Shown here piece by piece: positions 38,692-48,695 of a stretch of DNA of 64,000 bases (the stretch's first letter is position 1; each line of letters starts with the position of its first letter). Below the pieces are notes generated by a model. That model ran no database searches, was not told the origin of the DNA, and saw only the letters and a program-made list of their open reading frames with translations. The position numbers and the translations under genes are program-made. Source of the stretch: Photobacterium profundum SS9 (GTDB lineage: Bacteria > Pseudomonadota > Gammaproteobacteria > Enterobacterales > Vibrionaceae); assembly GCF_000196255.1 (NCBI RefSeq), contig NC_006370.1:278187-342186 (forward strand), read 5' to 3'.

Positions 38692-40603
38692 TCAGTGTTG
38701 CTTCCATTGCTTCAAGCTCTTCTTGTAGAACCATCCACTCCATCTCAACATCTTCTAATGTTGATTTAGCATCACCTTGACGTTTCAGTTGTTTGTGCAG
38801 TAGGGCTTTATTATCTGCTTCATAAATAGTTGAATCAGCGAGTTTCTCTTCCGCATCGCTAATATCAGCGCTGAGCTTTTCCATCTGCTTATCAAGTTGC
38901 GTGATTTTTTTGCGTAGTGGTGCCGTTTTCTTACGTAATTCAGCTTCTAATCGTTTTTGCTCTTTACGCGATGAAGCACTGTTTTCTTTGTTGACCTCGG
39001 GCTTAGCAGCTTGTAACTCTCGGCGCTCATTACGTTGCTGTTCGGTTAACCATTTATGGTAATCCGATAGATCACCATCAAATGGCGTTACTTGGCGATC
39101 ATGCACCAGATACAGATCATCCGTTGTTGCGCGTAACAGGTAACGGTCGTGACTGACGATAACCATCGCGCCTTCATAAGATTGCAGCGCAAAGGTTAAT
39201 GCTTGGCGCATATCCAAATCAAGGTGGTTGGTTGGTTCATCGAGTAGCAATAGATTAGGGCGTTGCCATACAAGCAAAGCTAATACTAAACGTGCTTTCT
39301 CGCCACCCGAAAAAGGACCAACTTTATCAAGGGCTTTCTCACCATTGAAACCAAAGCTACCGAGGTAATCACGTAGCTGTTGTTCGGTAGATTGCGGTGC
39401 CAGTCGGGCTAAATGCTGCAATGGCGTATCGTCAAGGCGCAGTGTTTCTAGTTGATGCTGAGCAAAGTAACCAATCTTCACACCTTGTGAATAAGTTAAA
39501 TCACCAGCTTGTGCTGGAAGCTCTCCCGATAACAATTTAATCAGAGTCGATTTACCGGCACCGTTACGCCCTAATAAGCCAATACGACTGCCCGGTACAA
39601 GGTTCAGGCGAATTTTTTCTAAGATAAGGTTGTTGCTATAACCCGCCGCGACTTGGTCCATCATCAAAATTGGATTTGGTAACGCTTGTGGCTCTCGGAA
39701 TTCAAACAAAAAGGGGTTATCAAGCTGAGCTGGCAACACTTTTTCCATTCGGTCGAGCGCTTTAATTCGGCTTTGTGCTTGGCGCGCTTTGCTCGCTTTG
39801 TAACGGAAGCGGTCAATATACGATTGCATGTGAGAAACTTGCTTCTGCTGTTTCTGATACATGGCTTGTTGCAGCACCAACTTTTCTGCGCGTTGGACTT
39901 CAAACGATGAATAGTTACCGGTGTAACTGTTTAGCGTTTGGTTCTCTACATGAATAATACGATTAATCACAGGGTCAAGAAAATCACGGTCATGAGAAAT
40001 CAGTAGTAAGGTGCCACGGTAGCTTTGTAACCATTTTTCTAGCCACATAACGGCATCGAGATCTAAGTGGTTAGTCGGTTCATCGAGCAGGAGTAGATCG
40101 GAGCGACATAACAGTGCTTGGGCGAGGTTCAAACGCATACGCCAACCACCCGAAAACTGGGTTAGGTGCCATTGCATTTGTTCTTGGGCAAACCCTAGGC
40201 CGTCGAGTAATTCAGACGCGCGCGCATTGATTGTGTAACCACCAATGATATCTAGTTTGGCATGCAGTTCGGCCACTTTAATGCCGTTATTGCTTTCTTC
40301 AGCGGCGGCTAACTCACGCTCAAGTCGACGGTATTCACGATCACCATCAATGACGTAGTCAATCGCATTGCGTTCAAGTGCTGGTGTTTCCTGTGCTACC
40401 CAGGCTAATTCCCAGTTAGACGGAAATTGGCAATTACCGGCATCTAGACTCAATTCATTTTTTAATAAAGCAAATAAGGTGGATTTACCACAGCCGTTTT
40501 TCCCGACTAGCCCGACTTTGTCACCGGGATGAATCGTCGCCGTGGCGTTATCGAGAAGGACTTTACCGCCTCGTAAAAGTTGCATGTCCGAAAAGGTAAT
40601 CAT
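38678..40603 (-). CDS. yheS: ABC-F family ATPase YheS
   Basis: ABC-F proteins act on the ribosome rather than on membrane transport. Two nucleotide-binding domains are present: Walker A GKNGCGKST (about residue 35) and GRNGAGKST (about 345); signatures FSGGWRMRL and FSGGEKARL; and Walker B with LLLLDEPTNHLDLD twice. Between them is the interdomain linker that reaches the peptidyl-transferase centre. A charged coiled-coil C-terminal tail runs from about residue 525. The 641-residue length agrees with E. coli YheS (637). It is divergent from kefG. Confidence 0.94.
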   Translation of the reverse strand: MITFSDMQLLRGGKVLLDNATATIHPGDKVGLVGKNGCGKSTLFALLKNELSLDAGNCQFPSNWELAWVAQETPALERNAIDYVIDGDREYRRLERELAAAEESNNGIKVAELHAKLDIIGGYTINARASELLDGLGFAQEQMQWHLTQFSGGWRMRLNLAQALLCRSDLLLLDEPTNHLDLDAVMWLEKWLQSYRGTLLLISHDRDFLDPVINRIIHVENQTLNSYTGNYSSFEVQRAEKLVLQQAMYQKQQKQVSHMQSYIDRFRYKASKARQAQSRIKALDRMEKVLPAQLDNPFLFEFREPQALPNPILMMDQVAAGYSNNLILEKIRLNLVPGSRIGLLGRNGAGKSTLIKLLSGELPAQAGDLTYSQGVKIGYFAQHQLETLRLDDTPLQHLARLAPQSTEQQLRDYLGSFGFNGEKALDKVGPFSGGEKARLVLALLVWQRPNLLLLDEPTNHLDLDMRQALTFALQSYEGAMVIVSHDRYLLRATTDDLYLVHDRQVTPFDGDLSDYHKWLTEQQRNERRELQAAKPEVNKENSASSRKEQKRLEAELRKKTAPLRKKITQLDKQMEKLSADISDAEEKLADSTIYEADNKALLHKQLKRQGDAKSTLEDVEMEWMVLQEELEAMEATLNADS

Positions 40604-40825
40604 CGATAGTGTCGGGGTAGCCCGCTCCGCAAAAAAAAGTGCTCGAAATTAGCGGCAGTCTATACCAAACCGTCATTGACTGCTAACACCGTAATAATTA
40701 TGCGGCCAAATCAAGTCAGAAGTATTGGGCAATCTCACGATCAATATCCCGTGCAAGTCATAATTATGTATTATGTTTGGCTATATAGAAGAACACTTTT
40801 ATTCAAGGATGCAACAAGGGACGTT

Positions 40826-41425
40826 ATGACTACACAAGGACAGCCAAAAATTCTGGTGATTTATGCGCATCCAGATCCACAAGAATCGGTGGCGAATCAA
40901 GAGATGCTAGCAAGCATTGCCGACTTGCAGCATGTTACTGTCCATGATTTGTATGCCGCTTATCCTGATTTCTTTATTGATGTTGTTTTCGAGCACCAGC
41001 TGCTTGAGCAACATGACATCATCGTCTTCCAGCATCCGCTCTATATGTATTCTTGCCCTTCTTTATTGAAAGAATGGATTGATGTCGTGCTAAGCAAAGG
41101 TTTTGCCCATGGCGAAGGGGTATCTACCAAAGGGAAATATTGGCGTTCAGTGGTCACAACCGGTGGGGCGGCAGAAGCGTATACCCCTGATGGCTATAAC
41201 CGTTGCAGCATTGCTGAAATTTTACGACCGTTCGAGCTAACGGCTGATTTGTGCCAAATGCCATGGATAGAGCCGTTGGTTTTACACTGGGCTAGGCGCA
41301 TACCGCTTGAAGAGAGACAGCAGCATTCAATCGATTATCGAGAGTGGTTACAGCATCCGTTAATGGATAGCGAGCAAGTTCCACCCATTGATAGAGAAAC
41401 GAAGGAGGAAAACAATGGCGAATGA
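40826..41425 (+). CDS. kefG: KefG ancillary oxidoreductase for KefB
   Basis: KefG is a flavodoxin-fold quinone-oxidoreductase-like protein that binds KefB and is needed for full K+ efflux activity. Motifs are ILVIYAHPDPQESVANQ, FQHPLYMYSCPSLLKEWIDVV in two parts, and the TTGG loop VTTGGAAEAYTP. ATG 40826 (AAGGGA upstream) gives a 199-residue protein, slightly longer than E. coli KefG (184). Upstream in-frame codons lack a ribosome site. The gene overlaps kefB by 11 bp. Confidence 0.93.
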   Translation: MTTQGQPKILVIYAHPDPQESVANQEMLASIADLQHVTVHDLYAAYPDFFIDVVFEHQLLEQHDIIVFQHPLYMYSCPSLLKEWIDVVLSKGFAHGEGVSTKGKYWRSVVTTGGAAEAYTPDGYNRCSIAEILRPFELTADLCQMPWIEPLVLHWARRIPLEERQQHSIDYREWLQHPLMDSEQVPPIDRETKEENNGE

Positions 41426-43217
41426 TGTGTTATCTGTCACGGTTGTTTTCCTTGCAGCGGCAGTCGTTGCCGTGCCCATTGCCCAGCGTTTAGGGTTAGG
41501 TTCAGTTTTAGGTTACCTCATCGCGGGTATTGCAATTGGGCCTTGGGGGTTAGGGTTAATTTCTGATGTTGAAGCGATTCTGCATTTTTCTGAATTTGGT
41601 GTCGTATTACTGCTGTTCTTGATTGGTTTAGAGCTTAACCCCAAAAAACTTTGGCAGATGCGCAGCCCAATATTAGGGCTGGGTGGCGGTCAAGTATTGG
41701 TGACTAGTTTGGTGATTGCCAGCATTGTCATGGCCTGCAGTAGCATGATGCCCTCTATTACTTGGCGAGATGCTTTGGTTATCGGAATGGGGTTGGCCCT
41801 GTCTTCTACTGCTATTGCATTACGGATTATTGAAGAGAAAAACCTCGACGGTAGCGAAACCGGTCAATCCAGCTTTTCCGTCTTATTATTCCAAGATATT
41901 GCTGTTATCCCTATGCTGGCGGTGTTACCTATTTTAGCGGGAGGCGGAGGGGGCAGTTGGCTTGATTTTGCTTGGATGATCGGTGGCATTGCGGCTTTAT
42001 TGGTCGGCGGTCATTTTTTACTGCGCCCATTATTTCGCTGGGTAGTGCTTAGCGGGGTACGTGAACTGTTTAATGTCGCGGCACTCTTGCTGGTTATTGG
42101 TATTGCATTAGGTATGCAGTCTCTGGGTCTATCCATGGCATTAGGCACATTTTTAGCTGGGGTGTTATTGGCTGAAAGTGAATACCGCCATGAATTAGAA
42201 ATTGCGATCGAACCGTTTAAAGGATTATTGCTGGGGCTGTTTTTTATCTCTGTCGGCATGGCCGTTAATTTGGGACTGTTATTCGAGTTCCCCTTACAAA
42301 TCTTAGCTGCAGTTGCTGCCTTAGTCATAGTGAAAGGTTTACTCTTGTATGGGTTAGCTCGATTGTTTGGCATTCGGGCTAAATCACGCAGTCAGATGGC
42401 GGCAATTTTAAGTCAAGGTGGTGAATTTGCTTTTGTCTTATTTACCGCCGCTCAAGGGGAAGGGTTATTAGGAACGCAGTTGTCGTCATTCTTATTAGTG
42501 GTTGTTAGTATTTCAATGATGACAACGCCTTTAATTCTCTTACTGCAAGATCGTTGGTTTATTCATACCTTTAAATCAGAAGATGAAGCTTTAGAAAGCG
42601 ATGTGATTGATCGTGAACCTCGAGTGATCATTACTGGCTTTGGCCGTTTTGGTCAGGTGGTAGGGCGTCTATTATTTGCCAATAAAATACGCGTCACAGT
42701 ATTAGAGCGTGATCCGAGTCAAATTCAGTTTTTACGTAAGTTTGGTTACAAGGTGTATTATGGCGATGCAACCCAACTGGATCTATTGCGGGCGGCTGGA
42801 GCAGATAAAGCGGAAGCCATCATAATTTGTACAGATGAGCCAGATGAAGTGATGGAAGTCGTTACTCTTTGCCAGCAGCATTTTCCAAAGCTGAAAGTAT
42901 TGGCGCGTGCACGCAGCCGGGTAGAGGCGCACCAGTTATTGAGCCATGGTGTTGATAATTTCTCACGGGAAACTTTCGCTGGTGCTCTTGATTTAGGTCG
43001 ACAAGCCCTCATATCGTTAGGCATGCACCCATACAAAGCCAAGCGTGCTGAAGCACATTTCCGTAAACTAGACACTACAGCATTACGAGATTTATTGCCG
43101 CAGCATTCGGAAGATGTTCATCTTGCTTCTCGTTCGAAAGAAGCACGCAAAGAGCTCGAAGAAATTTTCGACCGGGAAATGCGTGGCGAGCGAGATAGAC
43201 ACAATGGCTGGGATTGA
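41415..43217 (+). CDS. kefB: Glutathione-regulated potassium/proton antiporter KefB
   Basis: KefB is an inner-membrane K+ efflux system activated by glutathione adducts, protecting against electrophiles by acidifying the cytoplasm. An Na+/H+ exchanger domain with about 12 helices occupies residues 1-375, including LLLFLIGLELNP and GQSSFSVLLFQDIAVIP. A linker follows, then an RCK/TrkA-N domain with the nucleotide-binding VIITGFGRFGQVVGRLL (about 405-421). ATG 41415 follows AAGGAGGA; the 600-residue length equals E. coli KefB (601). It overlaps kefG and is followed by yheV. Confidence 0.95.
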   Translation: MANDVLSVTVVFLAAAVVAVPIAQRLGLGSVLGYLIAGIAIGPWGLGLISDVEAILHFSEFGVVLLLFLIGLELNPKKLWQMRSPILGLGGGQVLVTSLVIASIVMACSSMMPSITWRDALVIGMGLALSSTAIALRIIEEKNLDGSETGQSSFSVLLFQDIAVIPMLAVLPILAGGGGGSWLDFAWMIGGIAALLVGGHFLLRPLFRWVVLSGVRELFNVAALLLVIGIALGMQSLGLSMALGTFLAGVLLAESEYRHELEIAIEPFKGLLLGLFFISVGMAVNLGLLFEFPLQILAAVAALVIVKGLLLYGLARLFGIRAKSRSQMAAILSQGGEFAFVLFTAAQGEGLLGTQLSSFLLVVVSISMMTTPLILLLQDRWFIHTFKSEDEALESDVIDREPRVIITGFGRFGQVVGRLLFANKIRVTVLERDPSQIQFLRKFGYKVYYGDATQLDLLRAAGADKAEAIIICTDEPDEVMEVVTLCQQHFPKLKVLARARSRVEAHQLLSHGVDNFSRETFAGALDLGRQALISLGMHPYKAKRAEAHFRKLDTTALRDLLPQHSEDVHLASRSKEARKELEEIFDREMRGERDRHNGWD

Positions 43218-43321
43218 TGCGTTGCTTGGTTTATAACAAGGCACACACCATACTCAATACAGAATCGTTGTTATTCAACGGATTGTAGTAAAGGATCGCG
43301 AGCAAGAAAGGGATGAGTAGT

Positions 43322-43531
43322 ATGGCAAAGAAAAGATTTATTGCTGGTGCGGTATGCCCTGCTTGTAGCAAGCAAGATACCTTGCGCTGGTGGAAAGAAA
43401 ATGAAATTGAGATCGTCGAATGCGTAGAGTGTCATCACGTAGATCGTCGTCTTCCTAAATCTGTAGAGCAAAGTGAACACCTTGCTGAAGATAAAGGCCA
43501 ACAGGTTATTGGTATTTTTAAACCTGAATAG
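43322..43531 (+). CDS. yheV: YheV family putative zinc ribbon protein
   Basis: This 69-residue protein has CPAC and CVEC about 25 residues apart, a zinc-ribbon-like pair, within AGAVCPACSKQDTLRWW and EIVECVECHHVDR. It ends QVIGIFKPE, as in E. coli YheV. No function is established. I chose ATG 43322 because its distance from AAGGGA is suitable; the ATG at 43313 directly abuts that site. The kefG-kefB-yheV-slyD order matches E. coli. Confidence 0.9.
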   Translation: MAKKRFIAGAVCPACSKQDTLRWWKENEIEIVECVECHHVDRRLPKSVEQSEHLAEDKGQQVIGIFKPE

Positions 43532-43610
43532 ATCGCTTATGATTAGCATCTTGGTACAAGAATTCGGTATCATGCAGCCTTAACACCTAGCTCAAATTTT
43601 CGGAGTAAAC

Positions 43611-44183
43611 ATGAAAGTCGCTAAAGACATCGTAGTAAGCTTGGCATATCAAGTAAAAACTGAAGAAGGCGCTGTCGTTGATCAGTCAACTGTTGAAGCA
43701 CCACTTGATTACCTACACGGCCATGACAACCTAATCGTTGGCTTAGAAAAAGCATTGGAAGGTCGTGAAGCGGGCGACAAATTTGAAGTAACTGTTGCTC
43801 CTGAAGATGCATACGGTGAACACGAAGATGAAATGGTACAACGTGTACCTGCAAACGTATTCCAAGGCGTTGATGAAATTACTGTTGGTATGCGTTTCCT
43901 TGCTGATACTGATCAGGGTCCAATTCCTGTTGAAGTAACTGAAGTTGATGGCGATGAAGTTGTTGTTGATGGTAACCACATGCTTGCAGGTCAAACACTG
44001 ACTTTCACTGCTGAAGTTGTTGCTATTCGTGCTGCAACGGAAGAAGAAATTGAACACGGTCACATTCACCAAGGTGGTGGTTGTTGTGGCGGTGGTAGCT
44101 GTGGCGATCACGACCACGCTGAAGAAAAAGAAGAAGGCTGCTGTGGCGGCGAAGAAAAAGGCGGCTGTGGCTGTTCTCACTAG
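43611..44183 (+). CDS. slyD: FKBP-type peptidyl-prolyl isomerase and metallochaperone SlyD
   Basis: SlyD is a cytoplasmic proline isomerase and chaperone that also delivers nickel for metalloenzyme assembly. The split FKBP domain (LDYLHGHDNLIVGLEKALEG and EGREAGDKFEVTV) surrounds the insert-in-flap chaperone domain (about residues 70-130). The C-terminal 45 residues are rich in Cys, His and acidic residues (GGCCGGGSCGDHDHAEE and GCCGGEEKGGCGCSH), the metal-binding tail. The tail has ten cysteines and few histidines compared with the His-rich E. coli tail. GGAG precedes the ATG. Confidence 0.95.
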   Translation: MKVAKDIVVSLAYQVKTEEGAVVDQSTVEAPLDYLHGHDNLIVGLEKALEGREAGDKFEVTVAPEDAYGEHEDEMVQRVPANVFQGVDEITVGMRFLADTDQGPIPVEVTEVDGDEVVVDGNHMLAGQTLTFTAEVVAIRAATEEEIEHGHIHQGGGCCGGGSCGDHDHAEEKEEGCCGGEEKGGCGCSH

Positions 44184-44220
44184 TATCTTTATTTATTAAG
44201 TATTACTCTTAATGAATAAC

Positions 44221-44250
44221 AAAACGGGAAGCACTTGCTTCCCGTTTTTT
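44221..44250 (+). terminator. Terminator after slyD
   Basis: AAACGGGAAGC, ACTT and GCTTCCCGTTT form an 11-bp stem followed by T. On the other strand it also ends in four T and may help stop slyX transcription. Confidence 0.93.
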
Positions 44251-44259
44251 ATTCAGTGT

Positions 44260-44298
44260 CGAGATGCGAGAGTCTAGAATCTCGCTACTCGCATTTCG
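44260..44298 (+). repeat. REP-like intergenic palindrome
   Basis: CGAGATGCGAG and CTCGCATTTCG are inverted repeats pairing at 10 of 11 positions. The interior (AGTCTAGAATCTCGCTA) holds a second, nested inverted element (GAGA...TCTC around CTAGA). It lies between the slyD terminator and the slyX stop codon and has no T run. The composition resembles the small palindromic repeats scattered between vibrio genes, but only one copy is seen in this window. Confidence 0.5.
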
Positions 44299-44307
44299 TT
44301 CCTGAGA

Positions 44308-44529
44308 TCAATAGTGTGGAGGAGGCGTCTCTTCCGATTCTTCGGCCATATTTGATGACTGGAAGCCTTTAACTTTACCCACTAAAAATTTAAGCTGAAC
44401 CTGCATTTTATCAAATTGGAATTGCTGATCAGTGAGTGCTTCGTTGAGATCATCGATTGTTTGTTCTTGAAAAGCTTGCTTCATTTCTAGCTCGTCAACT
44501 TGAACTTGTAGTTTTTCAATATCGGTCAT
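44308..44529 (-). CDS. slyX: SlyX family protein
   Basis: SlyX is a small coiled-coil protein of unknown function. The 73 residues form a heptad-rich helix ([20 protein letters not shown] and onward to about residue 50) and end in the family tail PPPHY. ATG 44529 gives the standard MTDIEKLQ start; a TTG 15 bp upstream is unlikely. It lies convergent with slyD, as in E. coli where slyX and slyD are neighbours. Confidence 0.93.
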   Translation of the reverse strand: MTDIEKLQVQVDELEMKQAFQEQTIDDLNEALTDQQFQFDKMQVQLKFLVGKVKGFQSSNMAEESEETPPPHY

Positions 44530-44580
44530 GAGGTTAGGTACCAAAAATGTTATACCAGCCAGAGAATACTCTGACGGGTT

Positions 44581-45579
44581 TTAATCTGTTGTCCAGGTTT
44601 GGGCAATACCTGCTGATGTACCAGAGACTACCTGCCCTGACGGCGTAATGGCAACATCATACACCACTGCCGACGGTGGTCGAGCATCTTGTAGTGGTGC
44701 CGCTTCCCATCGGCCTATGTTCTTGCCTGTTGTGGTATCCCAAAGTTCCACCCTGCGAGAAGGGGTGCCAGTTGCTAACATTGTTCCATCATCAGAAAAG
44801 CGCGCGCTGGATAAGTTTTGCTGGCGTAAACGAATGGAAAGCGCTACTTGTTTCTTACCTGTTTGCAGATCCCAAATAAAAATATCATTCCCCCCATCCG
44901 CGGTCATCGCTAATTTACCATCACGCTGAAGGGCAACTCGATTTATCCGTGAGGTATGCTCAAAGGTATGAATGATTTGCCCTGAACGGGTATCCCATAA
45001 GTAAGCAAAATAATCATTACCGCCTGATAGCACATATTGCCCATTGGCAGAAACAGCGACAGAGTTCACTTTTTCTTGATGGGCAAGGAACTCTAAGCGT
45101 CGGCCAGTGCCCAAGTCGATGTATAAGGCTTTACCGTTAGATAAAGCCAATACAACATGCTGACCATTGTTAGCGATATCAACATCACGAATAACGCCAT
45201 CGGAAAGAGACCATAACCCGTCAGATTTCCCCCAAGCTAAATCCCATACTGCAAAGTTTTGGGCCGTAGCGGTGATGGCAAATCGATTGTTATCAGAAAT
45301 ACTACTAGACATGACGGTATTGTGATGTGGGTCTTGAGAACCAAAATCAGCTAACTTTTTGTTTTGCTGTAAGTCCCATAGCAAGATACCTTGTTTAGCT
45401 GAGTGTAATAACGCGAAGCGACCATCACGGCTGAGACTAAAGCTGGTGGCACCCTCAGGGGTTAATATCCAACGATTAACTTCTGATGAGGAAAAAAAAC
45501 AGCCACTAAGTGTAGTGAGTGCCAAAATGAAGCTAACTATATGGAATACTTTGCGCATTAAGGTCTGGTTCCGCTTCAT
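44581..45579 (-). CDS. WD40-repeat lipoprotein
   Basis: The N-terminus is a lipoprotein signal with hydrophobic VFHIVSFILALTTL and lipobox LSGC (Cys27; Cys20 if translation begins at the second Met). The mature part is a beta-propeller of about six or seven WD40-type repeats, each ending like LWDLQ, VWDL, LWDTRSG, IWDLQTGK or LWDTTTGK. It would be an envelope-anchored interaction platform; no partner or role is known to me. It ends 51 bp upstream of the slyX start on the same strand, so the two may be cotranscribed. It is divergent from fkpA. Confidence 0.88.
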   Translation of the reverse strand: MKRNQTLMRKVFHIVSFILALTTLSGCFFSSSEVNRWILTPEGATSFSLSRDGRFALLHSAKQGILLWDLQQNKKLADFGSQDPHHNTVMSSSISDNNRFAITATAQNFAVWDLAWGKSDGLWSLSDGVIRDVDIANNGQHVVLALSNGKALYIDLGTGRRLEFLAHQEKVNSVAVSANGQYVLSGGNDYFAYLWDTRSGQIIHTFEHTSRINRVALQRDGKLAMTADGGNDIFIWDLQTGKKQVALSIRLRQQNLSSARFSDDGTMLATGTPSRRVELWDTTTGKNIGRWEAAPLQDARPPSAVVYDVAITPSGQVVSGTSAGIAQTWTTD

Positions 45580-45738
45580 TTTGTTAACATGTAAGAAAAT
45601 ATAATTTGATTAACTTACTGACTAAGCAGCAATTTAATCAGATTGGTATTAATATATTAATATGGCAAGTTTTTCACATTTACAGTGAAAGGCAAAGCGA
45701 GAAATGAGGGTAAGCCTCATCGAATGACGGAGAAACAC

Positions 45739-46557
45739 ATGAAACCTGTTCTAAAGATGTCTCTTTTGGCTGCAACTATATTATTAGCTGTTGGCTGCCA
45801 AGATGAAAAAACGACTGAAACAACACCTGCAGAACCTGCAAAAGTAGAGCAGGTAGCAGCTGAAGCAACCTCAGAGAAAGCGGCAGAAGCGTTTGCATCT
45901 GAAGATCAAAAATCAGCGTATGCTATTGGTGCATCACTTGCACAATACTTATCAGCTAACTTAGACCAGCAGAAAGAGCTTGGTTTAGAGTTAAATAGTG
46001 ATGATGTACTTGCTGGTGTGAGTGATGTATTCGCTAATAAGAGCCGTATGACGCCAGAAGAAACACAACAAGCGCTTCAAGATCTTGATAAGCGTGTATC
46101 TGATATTGTTGCTGAGAAAGCAAAAGTAGAATCAGAGCAAAGCATTAAAGCGGGTGAAGAATTCCGTGCCGAATTCGAAAAACAAGAAGGCGTAGCAAAG
46201 ACTGAATCAGGCCTACTATACCAAGTAGAAAAACCAGCTGAAGGTGAGAAACCAGCAGCAACAGATACTGTTCAAGTTCACTACAAAGGTACGTTAACTG
46301 ACGGTACTGAATTTGATAGCTCATACAAGCGTAATCAACCAGCAACGTTCCCGCTGAATCAGGTGATTCCTGGTTGGACTGAAGGTGTTCAATTAATGCC
46401 TGTTGGTTCTAAGTTTAAGTTTGTTATCCCGCCTGAATTAGCATATGGCTCACAAGCAAACCCAAGCATTCCAGCAAACTCTACTTTAGTCTTTGAAGTT
46501 GAATTATTGCAGATCGTTAAAGCGGATAAACCAGTTACAGAGCTTGAAACGCAGTAA
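45739..46557 (+). CDS. fkpA: FKBP-type peptidyl-prolyl isomerase FkpA, predicted lipoprotein
   Basis: FkpA folds envelope proteins. The mature protein has an N-terminal helical dimerisation domain (about residues 55-150, beginning SEDQKSAYAIGASLAQYL in form) and a C-terminal FKBP domain (about 160-260) with VQVHYKGTLTDGTEFDSSY, VIPGWTEGVQLM and IPPELAYG. The signal peptide ends LLAVGC with Cys20, a lipobox, so this homologue is predicted to be a lipoprotein, unlike soluble E. coli FkpA. ATG 45739 follows GGAG; a longer reading upstream is not signal-like. A terminator follows. Confidence 0.93.
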   Translation: MKPVLKMSLLAATILLAVGCQDEKTTETTPAEPAKVEQVAAEATSEKAAEAFASEDQKSAYAIGASLAQYLSANLDQQKELGLELNSDDVLAGVSDVFANKSRMTPEETQQALQDLDKRVSDIVAEKAKVESEQSIKAGEEFRAEFEKQEGVAKTESGLLYQVEKPAEGEKPAATDTVQVHYKGTLTDGTEFDSSYKRNQPATFPLNQVIPGWTEGVQLMPVGSKFKFVIPPELAYGSQANPSIPANSTLVFEVELLQIVKADKPVTELETQ

Positions 46558-46598
46558 ATTGTGTAATCAAAGCTAATTTTATTAGCATATAGTTTGAT

Positions 46599-46628
46599 AA
46601 GACCTGACTTATGTTGGGTCTTTTTTTA
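46599..46628 (+). terminator. Terminator after fkpA
   Basis: AGACCTGAC and GTTGGGTCT pair with a two-base internal mismatch around TTAT, followed by a run of seven T. Confidence 0.82.
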
Positions 46629-46732
46629 TATATATTCTGATAAACTTACTAACAGGATTTGATTTTATGTCCATTCTATTGATTATCTCTTAATGCACAT
46701 TAGGCTGATTATGAATGTAATGGATATTTGCA

Positions 46733-47859
<1,127 letters not shown>

Positions 47860-47895
47860 AAAAACTTTGTTTAAGTTGTATTTTAAGAGAGCAAC

Positions 47896-48252
47896 ATGAA
47901 ACCATTAGGCTTTGTATTTCGAACTGCACCTCACGGCGTAAGTAATGGTCGAGAAGGGTTAGATGCGGTATTGGCGGCATCGGCTTACAGTGAAGACCTA
48001 CATTTATTTTTTATGGATGATGGTGTATTTCAATTAGTAAAAAATCAGCAGCCAGCTCTTGTTTTGTCGCGTGATTATATTGCGACGTTTAAAATGCTTG
48101 AGTTATACGACATTGATAATATTTACGTCTGCCAAGATTCAATGAATATGCGTGGGTTAACTAAAAATGATTTCATTATCGACATTATTGTCCTAGATGA
48201 AATTGGCATAAAAACAAAATTACAGCATTGTCGCCGTGTTCTAACTTTCTGA
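47896..48252 (+). CDS. tusC: Sulfur relay protein TusC
   Basis: TusC is a structural subunit of the TusBCD complex (DsrF-like). It has FRTAPHGVSNGREGLDAVLA at the N-terminus and LHLFFMDDGVFQLVKNQ, both typical. At 118 residues it matches E. coli TusC (119). The E. coli protein's role is complex assembly rather than catalysis. It lies between tusD and tusB, 7 bp before the latter. GAGAG precedes the ATG. Confidence 0.95.
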   Translation: MKPLGFVFRTAPHGVSNGREGLDAVLAASAYSEDLHLFFMDDGVFQLVKNQQPALVLSRDYIATFKMLELYDIDNIYVCQDSMNMRGLTKNDFIIDIIVLDEIGIKTKLQHCRRVLTF

Positions 48253-48259
48253 GGGTTTT

Positions 48260-48553
48260 ATGCTTCATACCGTCACCACATCACCTTTTCACACCCAGTC
48301 TTTGCAAAGCTGTCTACGCTATATAAGCCAAGATGATGAGATTTTATTGCTTCAAGATGCAGTTTTTGCCGGATTACGAGAAAATATTTGGTCTAAAATA
48401 ATAAAAATTTCAGGTGTAAAAATATATTTACTGAAAGAAGATCTCTTGGCGAGAGGAATTGTAGATAAAGTTGATGAGTCTTTTGAAGTTATTGATTATT
48501 CAGGGTTTGTGTCTCTATCTGTTCAACATGAAGCCCAGATGAAATGGGAGTGA
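48260..48553 (+). CDS. tusB: Sulfur relay protein TusB
   Basis: TusB is the third subunit (DsrH-like) of the TusBCD complex. It has MLHTVTTSPF at the start, DDEILLLQDAVFAGL in the middle and the C-terminal SYDGFV-like segment DYSGFVSLSVQHEAQMKW. The 97-residue length is normal (E. coli 95). GAGGG precedes the ATG. It is the last gene before the str operon promoter, with 179 bp between. Confidence 0.94.
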   Translation: MLHTVTTSPFHTQSLQSCLRYISQDDEILLLQDAVFAGLRENIWSKIIKISGVKIYLLKEDLLARGIVDKVDESFEVIDYSGFVSLSVQHEAQMKWE

Positions 48554-48633
48554 AATCCCGCTTTAGCTAGGGTGAACTGTCAATTCCCATGATTGTTTAA
48601 GAAATGATCACCTGATTGATCGTTGTATACATC

Positions 48634-48662
48634 TTGACACCCTAATGTGCGACGCCTAAAAT
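48634..48662 (+). promoter_or_regulatory. Sigma-70 promoter of the str operon
   Basis: A perfect -35 (TTGACA, 48634-48639), a 17-bp spacer and a TAAAAT -10 (48657-48662) precede rpsL by about 70 bp. The likely start is near 48669. Confidence 0.85.
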
Positions 48663-48669
48663 TTCGTGT

Positions 48670-48695
48670 CCTCCTGTTGTTGGGAGGCAGATTTT
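48670..48695 (+). promoter_or_regulatory. Leader hairpin of the str operon
   Basis: CCTCC, an 8-base loop and GGAGG, then CAGATTTTT. The 5-bp stem begins at the predicted transcript 5' end. It could be a weak attenuator or a 5' stabilising hairpin; CCTCC could alternatively pair with the AGGAG ribosome site of rpsL at 48721. Confidence 0.4.

Noticed and set aside
43743..44180. A 145-codon open frame antisense to slyD
   Set aside because: The translation is a run of F, T and A arising from the complement of the Glu/Gly/Cys-rich slyD codons; it has no features of a real protein.
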